Source: Sabellastarte sp. h YS-2021 (taxonomy: Eukaryota > Annelida > Polychaeta > Sabellida > Sabellidae). From it: a stretch of DNA of 64,000 nucleotides. The position numbers and the translations under genes were made by a program. The notes under the pieces are model-generated. The model worked only from the letters and a program-made list of their open reading frames with translations, searched no databases and was not told the origin of the DNA. Location: contig OZ024928.1 in the NCBI GenBank assembly GCA_964017235.1, positions 3,906,001-3,970,000 on the forward strand, read 5' to 3'. Positions 1 to 13,300 of the stretch are shown here, piece by piece; the first letter of the stretch is position 1, and every line of letters starts with the position of its first letter.

Positions 1-890
1 ATCATCACGGATGAAAAACCCGACACCACCACCTCTCCCCTGCTGGCGTGGAACATGAGTACATTTATAGCCCGGAGGAGTGACACTTGCTATAAAGCTG
101 TCTGTGTCGTCTGGTCGAAGCCAGGTTTCAGTGACCGCAATAATATCAGACTTATTGCTATTGATAAATTCTGCAAGAGCAACAGACTTGTTTCTAATGG
201 ATCTAATGTTTATTAGACTCCCAGTTAGAAGGCTAGTATTTGGGCCAGGATTTATACTGACATCCCCTGAGAGGATCAACAAGATGGACACCCATGGGCT
301 GACATGTTTATATGAATGTGTTACCCTATGAATATGTCCTTGTATAGCCAAAAAGGCATAATTGACCCCATTGAGACATGGGTGAATGCCAGAAGCAAAA
401 TATATGGTTGAATAGGTGGGGAAAGAAAAAGGCAGACTTGAGGCAACAGGAATTGGTGTTGTAGAAGGGTTGTCAGTGGTGGTATTGGTTGCTCGAGCAA
501 CCAGCAAAAAGTAAAGACAGAGCCAGAAAGTGCAATGCATGTCCAAAAGAAATACCAAAAAAAAAAAAAGAAAAAGAAAACTAGAAAAAGATGAACCTAC
601 CTTTCCTGTGTACCCACCTGTCTAAACAGCAAACCATAGATAAGTAAGTTTAAGAACACTAAAAAGATTGGTGCAGGATTAGTATGGACAAGGTGTGATA
701 TTGTTTGGTTGTAATTTTATTTAAGTTATTGGGTTAACTAGTTATGGTGAGAAATGGACAAGGTGTGATATTGTTTGGTTGTAATTTTATTTAAGTTATT
801 GGGTTAACTAGTTATAGTGAGAAATGTTGAAACAATGTGTGAGAATCCGCGGGAAATGTCCGTTGAGCGATAATACCCGATAGAGCACTA
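1..890 (-). mobile_element. CR1-like LINE, 5' piece (2A-like leader, start of endonuclease), cut by window edge
   Basis: On the - strand, positions 1-270 translate without a stop into the start of an APE-type endonuclease: GDVSINPGP, then NIRSIRNKS, AVTETWLRPDDTDSF and GRGGGVGFF. These match the same stations in the fuller LINE at 9.0-12.8 kb. GDVSINPGP is a 2A-like (NPGP) motif at the leader/endonuclease border. Upstream lies 5' UTR-like sequence that shares the block GCGATAATACCCG (869-881) with the 5' region of the other LINE (near 12649). The rest of the element lies left of the window. The exact 5' end is not clear. Confidence 0.75.
684..823. repeat. 70-bp tandem duplication, two copies
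   Basis: Two adjacent 70-bp units (684-753 and 754-823) are almost identical; I see one G/A difference. They sit in the 5' UTR-like part of the LINE fragment, so this may be a duplicated LINE promoter or UTR module. The near identity implies a recent event. Confidence 0.9.
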
Positions 891-1251
891 TTTACAATTT
901 TACCAAGTTGAAGGAGGTAGTATGTGCAAGCAGTGAATGTTAAACAACTAAATATTTTATAAAATGACAATAAAAACAGATACAGACCAGCAAGCTGTGT
1001 AAAAACGAGAATATTAGTACCGGTCCGTTATGACAATATAAAAACACGTCTCGCCTGGCGAACGCTAAACTAAGAATAGCTCGCGATATCTATATCTTTC
1101 GAGGTGTATTATTAACGAACTGCTTTATTTCTTTATAAACAACAAAATATGAGTACTTTTACAATATTTTGTGTTAGTTTACTGTTTTATTTGTGAAAAC
1201 AAATTAACTACCAGTATATGTACACTTTCGCGAACCGATCACGATATCGTC

Positions 1252-1330
1252 ATGACAACCATTGCCAATATCGACATAAGATCACATCTACTGATATCCA
1301 AATTTCGGGATTTCCTAGAATTCCATCACG
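1252..1330 (+). CDS. Exon 1: N-terminus leading into the LRR
   Basis: The ATG at 1252 opens MTTIANIDIRSHLLISKF and runs to the donor CG|GTAAGA in phase 1. The partial codon joins exon 2 to give HHGQLINLEELSL, a natural lead into the first leucine-rich repeat. The next upstream in-frame codons have no ATG. An untranslated first exon or another start further upstream cannot be excluded. Confidence 0.65.
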
Positions 1331-4300
1331 GTAAGAAACTTGAGTACCAAAGTTTTTGGTATATTTGAAGTATACTTGCTTTCTCTTCAAGCAATAGTTT
1401 TGTCCTTTTTGTCTCCAAATACAAATCAGAGAGTAATAAACATACACAGAAGCCTAGTTGATATCCTTGGGATGTATTATTGTGTCTGACTCTAAAACCT
1501 TTGGACATAGAAAAGCCTTTGTATTGTAAAATCTCCATAAAATCTCCGTATTTTAGCACAGCTTGTCAAATTCATCTGGAAAGAAATTAACAAAAATCAG
1601 TTAAAAGTAAAGTTACAGTAAACTGTTATGAATTGGGTTATATCAAATAGATTCAGATATTCATGGGTTAAGCCACATTTTGAGGAGTAGGTTTATTGAT
1701 GGAATAAACTCAGTGGATATGACACTGGCCAATTTTACATTTTAACCTGCAGCAGGCTGTGTACAGGTAAAACCTCCAATTTATATATCATAACTAAAAT
1801 GTTTTTTTTTCAACTTTCTTTATTTAATAACCAATATTTTATTATATTTATTTATTTATTATTATATTTTTTATTTTCTATTGTATTTTATTTATTTTTT
1901 GAGATTCAGGACATTTTGTGAATCTGTTGAAACAGGCCAGATGCACTTTGTCCTAGTATAGGGTACACTTTGAGCTAGCCCATTTTAACACCCCAGCGTG
2001 TCCTCCCCCAACTCGTATTATACTGGGGTAAAGATTAAGCTAGGACAGATTTGCACCAAGGGTGTAATTTGAGCCAGCCCCTTTTTAACCCTAGTGTTAA
2101 CATGGGCCTGGCCTCATTTTCCCTGTGGTTAATTCTGGCTTTATTGGGGGTTACTCTGGCCTGTTACACCAGCCCTGAAGACTATCTCAGCAATCTGTTT
2201 CTGTATCTGTAGGTCAGCTCATTAACTTGGAAGAACTAAGCCTGGCTGGGAACTCACTTTCCAGTGTCCCACGGGAACTGTCGCAATGCAAGAAGCTCAT
2301 CAGACTGAACCTGTCGGGAATCAGATGGAGAACCACACTGCACACCATGTCAATGGAACAGCTGAACAAATTACTGGATGAACACCCACTGACAGCCAGA
2401 ATGCCACGCCAGGTGATGTAATCTACTCCTCCTTTCATGGTGCTTAATCCCTCAGTACCAGTAGATTCTCAGGCTGGTCTCAAACAATTATCACAGATTG
2501 TGTGTCCACCTAAATTTTAGAAGCCCCAGAAGTCAATTCTTTGGATTTTTACTGTCTCTCACTCTTATAAGGATAGATGAAAAGAGTAAATCATTTTATT
2601 ATCCATCTTGAACCTAGTGGGTAAATCATTCGGCCGATAAAGGGGTGGGTGGGTGTAATATTGTCTCCCAATTAGACCGAATCCGGGACACTGAAAACGA
2701 TTTTGTTCTAGCATATCCCCACCTGCTAACAGGAAGTAAAATTTACCAAAACAAAACACGGTAGTTTTCATTAAATACGCAGTGAAAATTAACAGGACTT
2801 AAAAATGAAAAAGTTCTTCATATTTGAGCTTTTTTTCAAATTTTTGCTGTGTAAGTTGGCAGTTTTACTTAAAATGGCAATATTGATATACCTCTTTAGC
2901 CATCGATATCGCCAACCCTGTCCCAAAACAATAAATATTGCCAATATCGATAACCAATGTACCCACTACTTGCACTGTATTTGACCTAAGTACCAGAAAT
3001 TAAAGACCATGTAATAATTTAAAAAAAATATTTTTAGCACAGCTTCTGCTTGCTTTTGCTGCATTACAATTTGTGTAGAAATGGTGGAGAAATCTGAAGT
3101 TCAAGATTAATTTTTTTTATATTCACTGCTGGTTTTAGTATATGTTCATGGGTGACTTTCATGAACAAGTTCAGTGTGGTTGAGTGCATTGTTAGGGAAA
3201 TATGGACTTACATTCTCCAAAGAATTTAAGTCCTGTCTTAGCTTGTATTTTCTAAATCTATATTATCTAAACAAATTTTTATTTTCCATAGTTGTGTGAA
3301 TAACAGAATGTGCAGTGTATGCTTTAGGTATATTTAAGACACCATTTTGCCAATAATGAAGCAGATAGAAGGACAGTAAATAAACGATTGAACTTCGGTT
3401 GGATGACTTGTACCTCTATTTGTGTCAGTGTCAAAATTAAGCAAAAGTTTAGTCCATGAAAGAGCCGTAGCTCTTTTGCCAATCCCAAAACAAAATTTGG
3501 GCTCCAGTATTGGACAGAGGTCTTATTTTGAGACAGAAGTCTTACACACTCCAACCATTATTTTAATCCTGTAGAAAAATCTAGGCCACGTGGTAACTTA
3601 AATTTCTACATCTGGAAACAGCTGACTCATACACTACAACTGACGATGAGATACAAATAAAAAGATGTAAAGGTCAGTTTCCAAACATAGGAACATGGAA
3701 TTATTGGAAAAAGATGTTTCATGACTTTTATTGAAAAATAATTATATATTTCACACAGGACAGAGAGAAGTTGTTTGAGCAGTTTAATCCCTCCAGGCAT
3801 GCATTCCTAAGTGAGAAAGAAATAGCACATCTGAACCTGCACCTATTCTCCCTGTACCCCAGACTGAAGGTACCTCAGGAGAGCATGAATAATGGTACAG
3901 TACCCACTCTGATTACGACACCACCCCTGTTCTACAAACTTCTATCAGCCATTTCTGCTATAAATGCTCCCTCTCTAATTTTGCGCCCCCACCCCACCAA
4001 TACTTTCCATTATAATTTTCAGTGACAAAGGGTAAAAAATTATGTGATTCTTATTATGTATTCGTAATCTGTACTCTATATGAATTAATGATAAATAATA
4101 AATATTTAAAATACCTAGGGCTAACAGCGAAGGAAATATGAGAGAATTTGAATTCTTTAGAAAGACTTCAGTCTCCTTTAAATGTATCAGGCTTAAAGTT
4201 TATTCAAAAAGTAAGTCTAAGAACAGCCCTTACAAGAATCTTTAAATTTAAGTTCGAGATGAAAGTCTTCATGTAAGACAAACGTCTTCAACTTTATCCC

Positions 4301-7300
4301 AAATATGGACTCAAGTCTTTTTAGTGAACCTGGTTCCTGTTATATTCTTTCATCAGAAGAGGCGTCCCCATTGCAATGTCTGTCAGATCTTCGACAGTTA
4401 GAAGTACTGAAGCTGAGTTTCCAGGCCCTTTCTGTAGTCCCCATGCACATCAGCAAGATTGCTAGCCTTAAAGATTTGGATGTCAGCCATAATCCTATTT
4501 TGGAGGCTGTAGCCCTGGAAATATCCACATTGGAACACCTCACCTGTGAGTATCAGCCTTTTTGTTTTTGTAATGTGAACTGTCTGTCATCCAGTTAACT
4601 CAACGTAGAGTAGATTAGTCAGTGTGTAAATAACACCATAAATCTTCGATATATTGACGCCAGAATGCCATACCATTTTTTCAGTGGCATTAAATTTGGG
4701 GTTCTGACAAAATTTGATAGACACACTTGCTGATTCATATTTTCAACCATATTTGCTTGTTGTTATTTTTGTGTTTGTACCAGGCCCCAGTATTCAGTAA
4801 CATTGATTGTGATCAGATTAAGATTAGACTAAATTTGATAAAGATTGCGAAAGCTTCAATTGAGAAAGATTCAACGAAAAAGCTAATCACAAAGCAGGGA
4901 TCTTGTAAGCTGAAAGGAGACCAAATATTTGATCTGTTTTTGCATGGTGCAACTTTAAACAGAGTGCTTCATCACTTAATTATGAAATCCAAAGTAATAA
5001 TTTGCTCATAAAATACCCTCAGCCTCTCAGGGCAAAAAGTGCTTATAGTCATTTAAAGAAATAAAAAGTGAAAAAACTGACTGACAGAACACTGGTTTCA
5101 GGAGAAATTGTTCCAAAATTTGTGAGAACCACTTGTAAGGTATTGATGGTCAAAGACAATAAAAATGTCTAAATGACTTCAATTTGTAAGTCACACCATA
5201 CAACAAAGGACACTTTTTACGCAAGCTGAGTATTGTACTGGATGACTTTGTTCTTCTGCACAAGTTCAACAGATGTCCTGAATTTTGTGCTTGCTATTCA
5301 TATATTAATTACGGAAGGTTTCTTGTGTTAAAAACCAGTATTAACATAAGGGTAAGGTACATATACAGGTACATAACAAATATATTAAGTAAAGTTAACC
5401 TTTCAGCGTGCATTTTGTCAATAGCAACACAATTTCGACTGGAAATCAGGGACTGTATGTGCAAAAGGTATAAGCAAAAGATCAGCATAGAATCAGCTTA
5501 AGTGTACAGTACAGTTATGCTAAACCTAAACTGTACTGCACTAACAGAAAGTTAAGAATACATTCTTGCTTATTTTTCACTTATCCCCTACTTTGATAGA
5601 GCCCCAGCACCTTCAATTAGAACTTGACCAATCAACATACAGCTAACAAATCATTATTTTGTGTCAGCAATCCCCATTGGTTAGAGTTTCAATTTATTGT
5701 TTACATCATATTTTTGCCATGTTATGGCATCTGCTGAACTATAGCAGTAAGTAATACCTTTATAAAGCACATTCTTCTTTCAGCACTAAATCTGCAGGCC
5801 TGTCCATCTCTGAAAACACCACCGAAAGAGATTGTGAACAAAGGATTCAAGGCGGTTTATGGCTACTTACGCAGGCTTCAGAAAGGCTTTGTCACCTGCA
5901 AGAGGACCAAACTCATGCTGGTAGGCCTTGGAGGGGCTGGAAAAACCAGGTATGCTGTCCTACTAAAGCCTTTCAAGACCCTCTCTGTTGGTTGGCTGTC
6001 AAAGCAATATCTATTTACCAGTGCAATGTTTGTAACCTTGAAGGCAACTGCAAAGTATATATAGCATTGCCATGTCTTTTGTACAAGTTTTGTACTAGTA
6101 GTTTGTCAATGAGTTACTAACTTGTTTGTGCAAATCATTAATTGTATACACCACTAACTAACTGGTGATATGACTTAATATACAGACCTGACATGTGTAT
6201 CAAATACAAACATAATCAATATACAATTTATATCTGCCCATTATTCACAAATTAAGGCAGGCAGATCAAAGGAGGTAATAGGGAAGAAATATTTTTCTGC
6301 ACAGCCTTTAAAGGGTGTGCAGTATTGTTTTACCCATGGTGTTCAGCTGGGCTGGATGTCTGGTAGACAATCAGGTTGGCGATGGGAAAAAATCCTGTCT
6401 AGACTGTAACTGAGAAACTGAATGTGTAGGAGGTTGATACTTGGTAACAACACTGGTTGGGGAGGTAGGTTTGAAACTTCATGATATAACACTGGTTTGA
6501 CCTTATATCTCGGAAATCATAGCATGTAGGAAGTTGACACTTAGTAGGGACATTGGTTGAGTATGTATGTTTGCAATGTCATTTTGTAACCTTGAATTGA
6601 TTCTGACCTTAACATAATTGCCTTTGACATTGGCCTTTAAAATATTGCTGTATCTTGAAAACAGTAAGATATAGGAAGTTGATAATTAGTAGGAACATTG
6701 GTTGGAGGTAAAGGTGAGCAACATCATTGTGTAACCTTTGACCTTGTCATATTGATCTTGACCTTTAAAATCTTGTCTAGGCTATATCTCGGAAACTGTG
6801 AGGTGCAGCAAGTTGATACTTGATAAGACATTGGATGGGTGTGTTTGTGTGCAACATCATAGTGTGACCTTGATTTGACCTTTGCATTGCCCTAGTAATC
6901 CTAACCACTCAAATTTTGTCGGCTATATCTAGGAAACCATAAGTTGTAGCATGTTGGCACTTGGTAGGGATATTGGATGGGGAAGTCAGTGTGCGGTGTC
7001 ATGGTGTGCCTTGTTGAACATGTTAAAAACCATACAGTGTAGGGAGTTTATACTTACTCGGGACATTAGACATTGGAACCATCATAGTGTGACATTAGTT
7101 TGGCCTTTCACCTTGCCATAGTAAACTTCACCTTTAAAATCTTGTTTGGGCTATATCCCACAACCATAATATGTAGAAAGTTATTGCTTGATAGGTATGT
7201 ATGTTGGAGGTTGTAGGTGTGGAACATCATAGTGTTACTTTTGACCTTTGCTCTGGTGAAATGGTGTCCATTGACAAATTTGAGACATATTTGTTCTTTC

Positions 7301-10300
7301 ACAAAGATACATGAATTACTGCAACAGATTAGTATATGTACTCTTATCTTGGTATGCTATTTCCATTTGACAGCTTCAATTTGTAATAGATGCAATTAAT
7401 ACATTTTACAGCTTCAGAACTTTTTATGTACAAATTAATGTGGTCATCTTGCTATTAAATGGTTTTGTTTTGACATCTCTGATGCTATTTCCTTAAAAAT
7501 AAAGTCAATAATACTTCAGATCCCCTCTTTTGACCATAAAGTTAACAAATCCCAGGAACATTTTACCAACTCCTTCACCCTTTATGCACCAGCTTTTTGC
7601 AACTGTGTTCCTTTCCTCATAAGAACCAGTGCCTTACAAATGGCCTTTAGAAAACATCTTAAGACTCAACTTAAGCTTTCCCACTCTTTTTTCTCTCCAT
7701 TAAGACCCAGACCTTGTGTTATAGACCTACATTGTCCCTTGATTCTTCCTTCTGTCAATTCTTTATTTACAGAGTTCCGCCTTATTGCGGAGGTATTGTG
7801 CCTGAAAATCAGTAAATTAGGTGAGATTAAAAACAATAATTCCTGCTAATAGAAATAAATTCCTTAAGATTGTTCTCAGTTGGCCAGTTAAGAACAGCAT
7901 GGAAGTGTGATAATGAATTGCCAGCCTAGAATTGCTACAAATATTTACCTTATTTTGTGTTTTGTAGCCTCGTGAAAAGACTGACGTCTAAACTTGACAG
8001 TTACTTGGCATACAGTCACTACTACAACAGCTACGATGATGATTACGATGAATTAGAGACTCAGGTAATACATACGGTTTCCTGCTGTTATTCTGGTTTG
8101 AGATTCATAAGTGGTGTCTAGGCATCACTTCTGTCAGTCCATTCCCTCAGGGCAGGATGTGGGGAACCTTAAGTAGGTATCTTGGTAAGAAGCTTCTTGT
8201 GTTCTAGGTGCATTTGTGGTTATCATAGTGTCCATTTGAAGGTACCTCTCTTATTGGCCAGAGGTTTTCCCTCTTATGTTTGAAGCCAAAGTCCATCATT
8301 ATATTTGTGGAAGTCCAGCAGTAAGGACTTGAAAATTTTCTGATATGATCTTGGTATATTTACATCTATACATCTGTATTATGAATAAATCAATCCTCTG
8401 CATCTTGTTTGTTCTGCCTTAGGGGGGACTGTTAAAAAGGAATCCCTCAAGAAAACATCCCAAGTATGCATTAGGAAAATTACCCGATTGATGTGAAGAG
8501 AAGATAAATAATGTGTGTATCCATTAAAATAGTATGTTGTAAGGACATTTGTAGCAGTCCTCAATGGCTGAGGGTTTACACCCAGGTCACACAACTCCTT
8601 ACTTGTCTCATGTACTATATACAAGCTGAGCACGTTATACCCTCTTGGTTTGTAGCTCAATGCAGTTCATGCGTTGGTAGTATCTATTCAGTTTCATAAG
8701 TCTACATCAGTTGAGGGTTGCATTTGGGTGGGATGCATTCAACACAACACAGACCGCCTTTGAAACATAAAAAATGTTTCAAAATCCTGTCACGTTAAAC
8801 TTGCATTAAACTTTGCAAAAGGGAGGGGTGGGAGGCAGGGGTGCTCATTTGTAAACAGCTTATTTATAAATGTGCACTTCCTGTTTACAGAACCAGTTTG
8901 AAGCCGTTTTTAAATGCAAATTGTTATAACTGTGCAGAACTATGTGGCTGGCCACTTGGCTTTCACACTTTGTCTGTTTCAGTCCAGCTTTTGGTAATAT
9001 TCTAATTCTAATTCTAATAGTACTTTTATAGCGCTTAATCTCTATCTAATGATAGACTCTAAGACGCAGAAAGCCAAAATCAGAGATCGTAATCGTTAAA
9101 TCAGGGACATTGCAGGGGTCGACACCACGGAGAGACAAAATGAAAAACTAGGGGTGATCTAGGGTGGGTAAGCTTTTTCAAAGAGGTAAGTCTTCAACTT
9201 TTTTCTGAATGAGGAGAGAGATTTAGCTGAGCGTACATCATCAGGAAGATCATTCCAAATTCTTGGGGCATCGTATGCAAAGCTAAGGCCAAAATGCTTT
9301 TTAGACTTATATATTGAAGCACAATGTGGGACCTCAAGCAGCACACCATCAGATTGACTTCTGCGTGTTCTATACATACTATGCCTGGGTTTAAGGAAAG
9401 GTTCAAAGTATTTTGGATGGCCACTATGTAGAAACTTGTACACCAACAGGGCTGTCTTGAAAACAGAGCGATGCAAGACAGGCAGCCAATGAAGACTCTT
9501 TCTTACAGGAGTGATATGTGAGTATTTGGTGGTATTAGCCACAATTCTTGCAAGACTGTTCTGAACACATTGGAGCCTCCGAATGTCTAGAGCAGAGAGA
9601 CCTCTGAACAAGGAATTGCAGTAGTCAAGACGACTTCCCACCAAGGCATTTGCAGCTAAAAGAGCAGCTTCACGTGTAAGATATCCTCTGAGTCGCTTTA
9701 AATCCCTGATATGAACAAAACTAGCCTTACAGGTATTCCTGACATGGCAAGAGAAGGAAAAATCGGAGTCAAACCAGACACCTAAGTTCTTAATTGCATC
9801 AACAGGTGAAAGGAGGTTGCCAAGTATATTAACTGGGAAAAATTTCCTGAGTTTTGTGCGGACATTTCTTGAGCCAAACAGAATAAATTCTGTCTTGTCT
9901 GGATTTAGTTTAAGCTTATTTGCAGAAAGCCACTTTCTGACATCATCCAAGCAGTTTTTCAGTCTATCAAAGGCCTGAGTGGCATGGTTATGTGTGAGAT
10001 GAACATATAACTGTGTGTCGTCTGCATAAAAGTGGAAACATATGCCAGGATGATTTTGAATAACTTTACTGAGGGGGGTAGTGTATAATGAGAACAAGAT
10101 CGGCCCCAGGACAGAGCCCTGGGGCACACCGTACAATAGCCTTTTAGCATCGGATAAAACAGAACCAATCTTGATGCACTGATAGCGGTCACAGAGGTAC
10201 GACTTGAACCAGTTCAGAACCACACCTCCAACACCAAACCAGGAACTCAAACACTCAATAAGCGTTCCATGATCAATGGTGTCAAATGCTGCTGATTGGT

Positions 10301-13300
10301 CCAAGAGAACAACAGCAGTAGCTTCACCTCTAGCAAGAGCAAGGTGGACTTCATTTTTAATAGACAGTAGTGCAGTTTCGGTCGAGTGACCTTGCTTATA
10401 GGCTGATTGACTGACATTTTGAAGTCCGTTACAGGCAACATGGTCATTTAACTGCGAAGCAACTACACGCTCAACAAGTTTGGAGATGAAACTCAAGCCA
10501 GAGACAGGTCGGTAGTTTTTTAATTCATCCGGTGGTAGTAAAGACTTTTTAATCAGAGGAGAGACAATAGCCTTTTTTAAACCACCCGGGACAGCACCTT
10601 CAGTTAGAGAACAGTTGACAAGTTTAGTAACTGAGGGGAGGAGAATATCCAAACATTCTTTAACTAGGAAAGTAGGCCATGGATCGAGGAGGCAAGATTT
10701 GGTAGGTGACTTGGTAATTACTTTCCGTACTTCATCCTCAGAAACTGCTTTAAAAAAGGTCAAATTTGGGTACATCTGAAGGAGCAGGAAGAGTGAAGGA
10801 GTCAGTGTTAGTAAAGGAGTCCCTGATTTTTCTGATTTTATCTGAGAAAAAAGTGACAAAACGATTGGCAAGGCATATCTGAGAGGCATGAGAGGGGAGT
10901 ACCTTCTCAGGAACAGAGTGCAGGACTGAGCGTAGAATCTGCCACAGTTTCTTAGAATCGTGAGCATTGTCACTAATGAGGTTCCTGAAATAGTTGGTCT
11001 TATCCTTAGTAATTATGGCGTTGCACCTAGCAATTTGTTTACGGAGTCTAGCCCTATTTTGTGGGGACTTGTCTTTCCGCCAGAACCGTTCAAATTGACG
11101 CCTGACTGCTTTGGCCTGTAAGTACGTGTCTGATAGCCAACCTGCAGCACCTTTGGTGAAGGTACGAGTGACCAGAGGAGCGTGTTTATCGAGCAAGTTA
11201 CTCAGATCCCTTGTGTATTGGTCATGAAGTGCACTAACGGTACTGCCAGGACTTGCAACAAATGAACACTTTTCGAGATCACAGATCAGACTCTGCATGT
11301 TTATCTTATGATACCTTCGAAAGGTGATTGTGTTTGACTTGGGTGCAGTGGGACTGGCAAAATCAAGCTGACCATGAACAACGGCGTGATCAGAAAAAAA
11401 TCCACCGACTCGTACGTTGGAAACAACCTTCGGCTCAGTGGGTGCAAGAACAAGGTCGAGGATGTGACCATGTAGGTGAGTAGGTGAGTGCACATGCTGT
11501 GCAATATTGCATGAGTCAAGACAATTCAAAAATTTGGTGCTGTCACTGGAACTTGTGTCAACATGAATGTTAAAGTCCCCACACATAAGAAATGAGGAAC
11601 TTACAGAGGAGAGATACTCAAAAAAGTTAAGAAATTGGTCCAAAAATTCATCTGAACATGAGCCTGGAGGTCGGTAAACACATGCTATCATAAAAGGACT
11701 AGTAGATGAGCCAATGTCAATAACTAAGTTTTCAAAAGTTGTATATGTAGGACTATCAAGAATTTTGAATTTGATATTTTCAATGACAAAAAAGCCGACC
11801 CCACCACCGAAGCCGTGAGGACGGGGTCTATGACACAATGTAAAACCAGCAGGAGTGATTGAGCGGAGGAAACTGTCATTGTCAGATGGACGAATGTGAG
11901 TCTCAGTCATGGCCAATATATACTGAAAGAGTCAGTAGACATCATGTCTGAAATACTGGGTCCCTTGTTTCTGACTGATCGACAGTTGACAACGCCGAAT
12001 GAGATAGGACCTGGGTTTAGAGAAATATCACCACACAGTAGGAGCAAAATTGACAGACCTCTAAACTTTGTTGAACAAGGAAAGTGATGTACATTTCTGC
12101 TACAGCTAGCCTGCCTAAAGGATCTTGGGAGGACGCTAGAGTCTTGAGTGGTCGCTGAGACACACAGCTCAGTGCCTATGCGCGAGACATTCACAAGGAA
12201 AAGCAACAGAAGGGCAAGACAACAAGGGGTATACATCTTTGAGCACAAGGAATAGTAATACTCCAGTATCCTTAAGCTGTGATGAAAAGGGACTGTAGGG
12301 AGTCTGACCAATTAAAATCCTTACAGCTCAATCATCCCAGCATCAAGCCGTCACGTCGTTCGTCCCGTGGGCGACTCACGGGCACCCTATACTCCCCACT
12401 AAGCCAGCTGAAAAACTTAAATTTCTGAGCAAACATACACACCCTAAAAGCTAAAAGGGGACCTATAAGCTGACAAATGAAGTGAAAGCAAACTGGAGTA
12501 TAGAAATTTAACAATAAAATTCACAAGAGGTCTAAACAACAAGGGGAAACAACGAACAAATCATATGAGAGATGTAAATTAATGAGATATAGCCACTGAA
12601 CACAGTGGAGAGGAAAAAACAAGGGCCGATAATTCCCGCTAAATGGGCGATAATACCCGCATTTTAGGTAAAACTACCAAACCACAAAAAATGGGGTGAA
12701 AAAACAGGGGAAAAAGAGGATATACACAATAAATGGCCCGATTATATATATTTTACAAAAAGAGAGGGTAAAAACTGAGAGATTTAGCCGAAAACGATCT
12801 CATTTTAATTCTAATTTTGAAAAAGCGTCTCCGTGGTGGCTATGCTAACGTTCGTTCATATGTGGGTTCATTCAGAGAAAGTCTGCCTGGATGAGACCTG
12901 ATCAGTTGAAAAGGACAAGCTTTAATCTTTGCCAGTACATATGTAGATGTTAGATTTTTTTGTATGCAATTTCAGCCAATCACTGATGGAATAGACATCG
13001 TGGACTGGCGTGTGCCTTTACAAGGTGGAGATCTGACATACAGCATCTGGGACTTTGCTGGGCAGTCTGTGTATTACAACACACATCAGGTATTACAACA
13101 CACATCATGTATTACAAAACATCAGATATTACAACAAATATAAGATATTACCACTTACATCAGGTAATACATGTCTCTGTGGTGCTGATTTATGTTTTAC
13201 ACTTTTGATATGCACCTTAGAGTGCGGTTTCATGGCAGAGATTAAGCACTAGAAAAGTTCTGTTGGAATTAGAATTATATATTCTACACCAATATACTAA

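Larger units (their letters stand above)
9001..12811 (-). mobile_element. CR1-like non-LTR retrotransposon, near full length, two frameshifts
   Basis: Antisense to the host gene. The single ORF (three frames now) has, in order: leader with 2A-like motif, APE endonuclease, reverse transcriptase and the conserved C-terminal tail. The 3' end carries about three units of a TTAGAA-type microsatellite (9001-9020). No separate ORF1 is visible. The 5' UTR (about 12312-12811) shares GCGATAATACCCG with the LINE piece at 1-0.9 kb. The 5' boundary is approximate. Confidence 0.85.
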
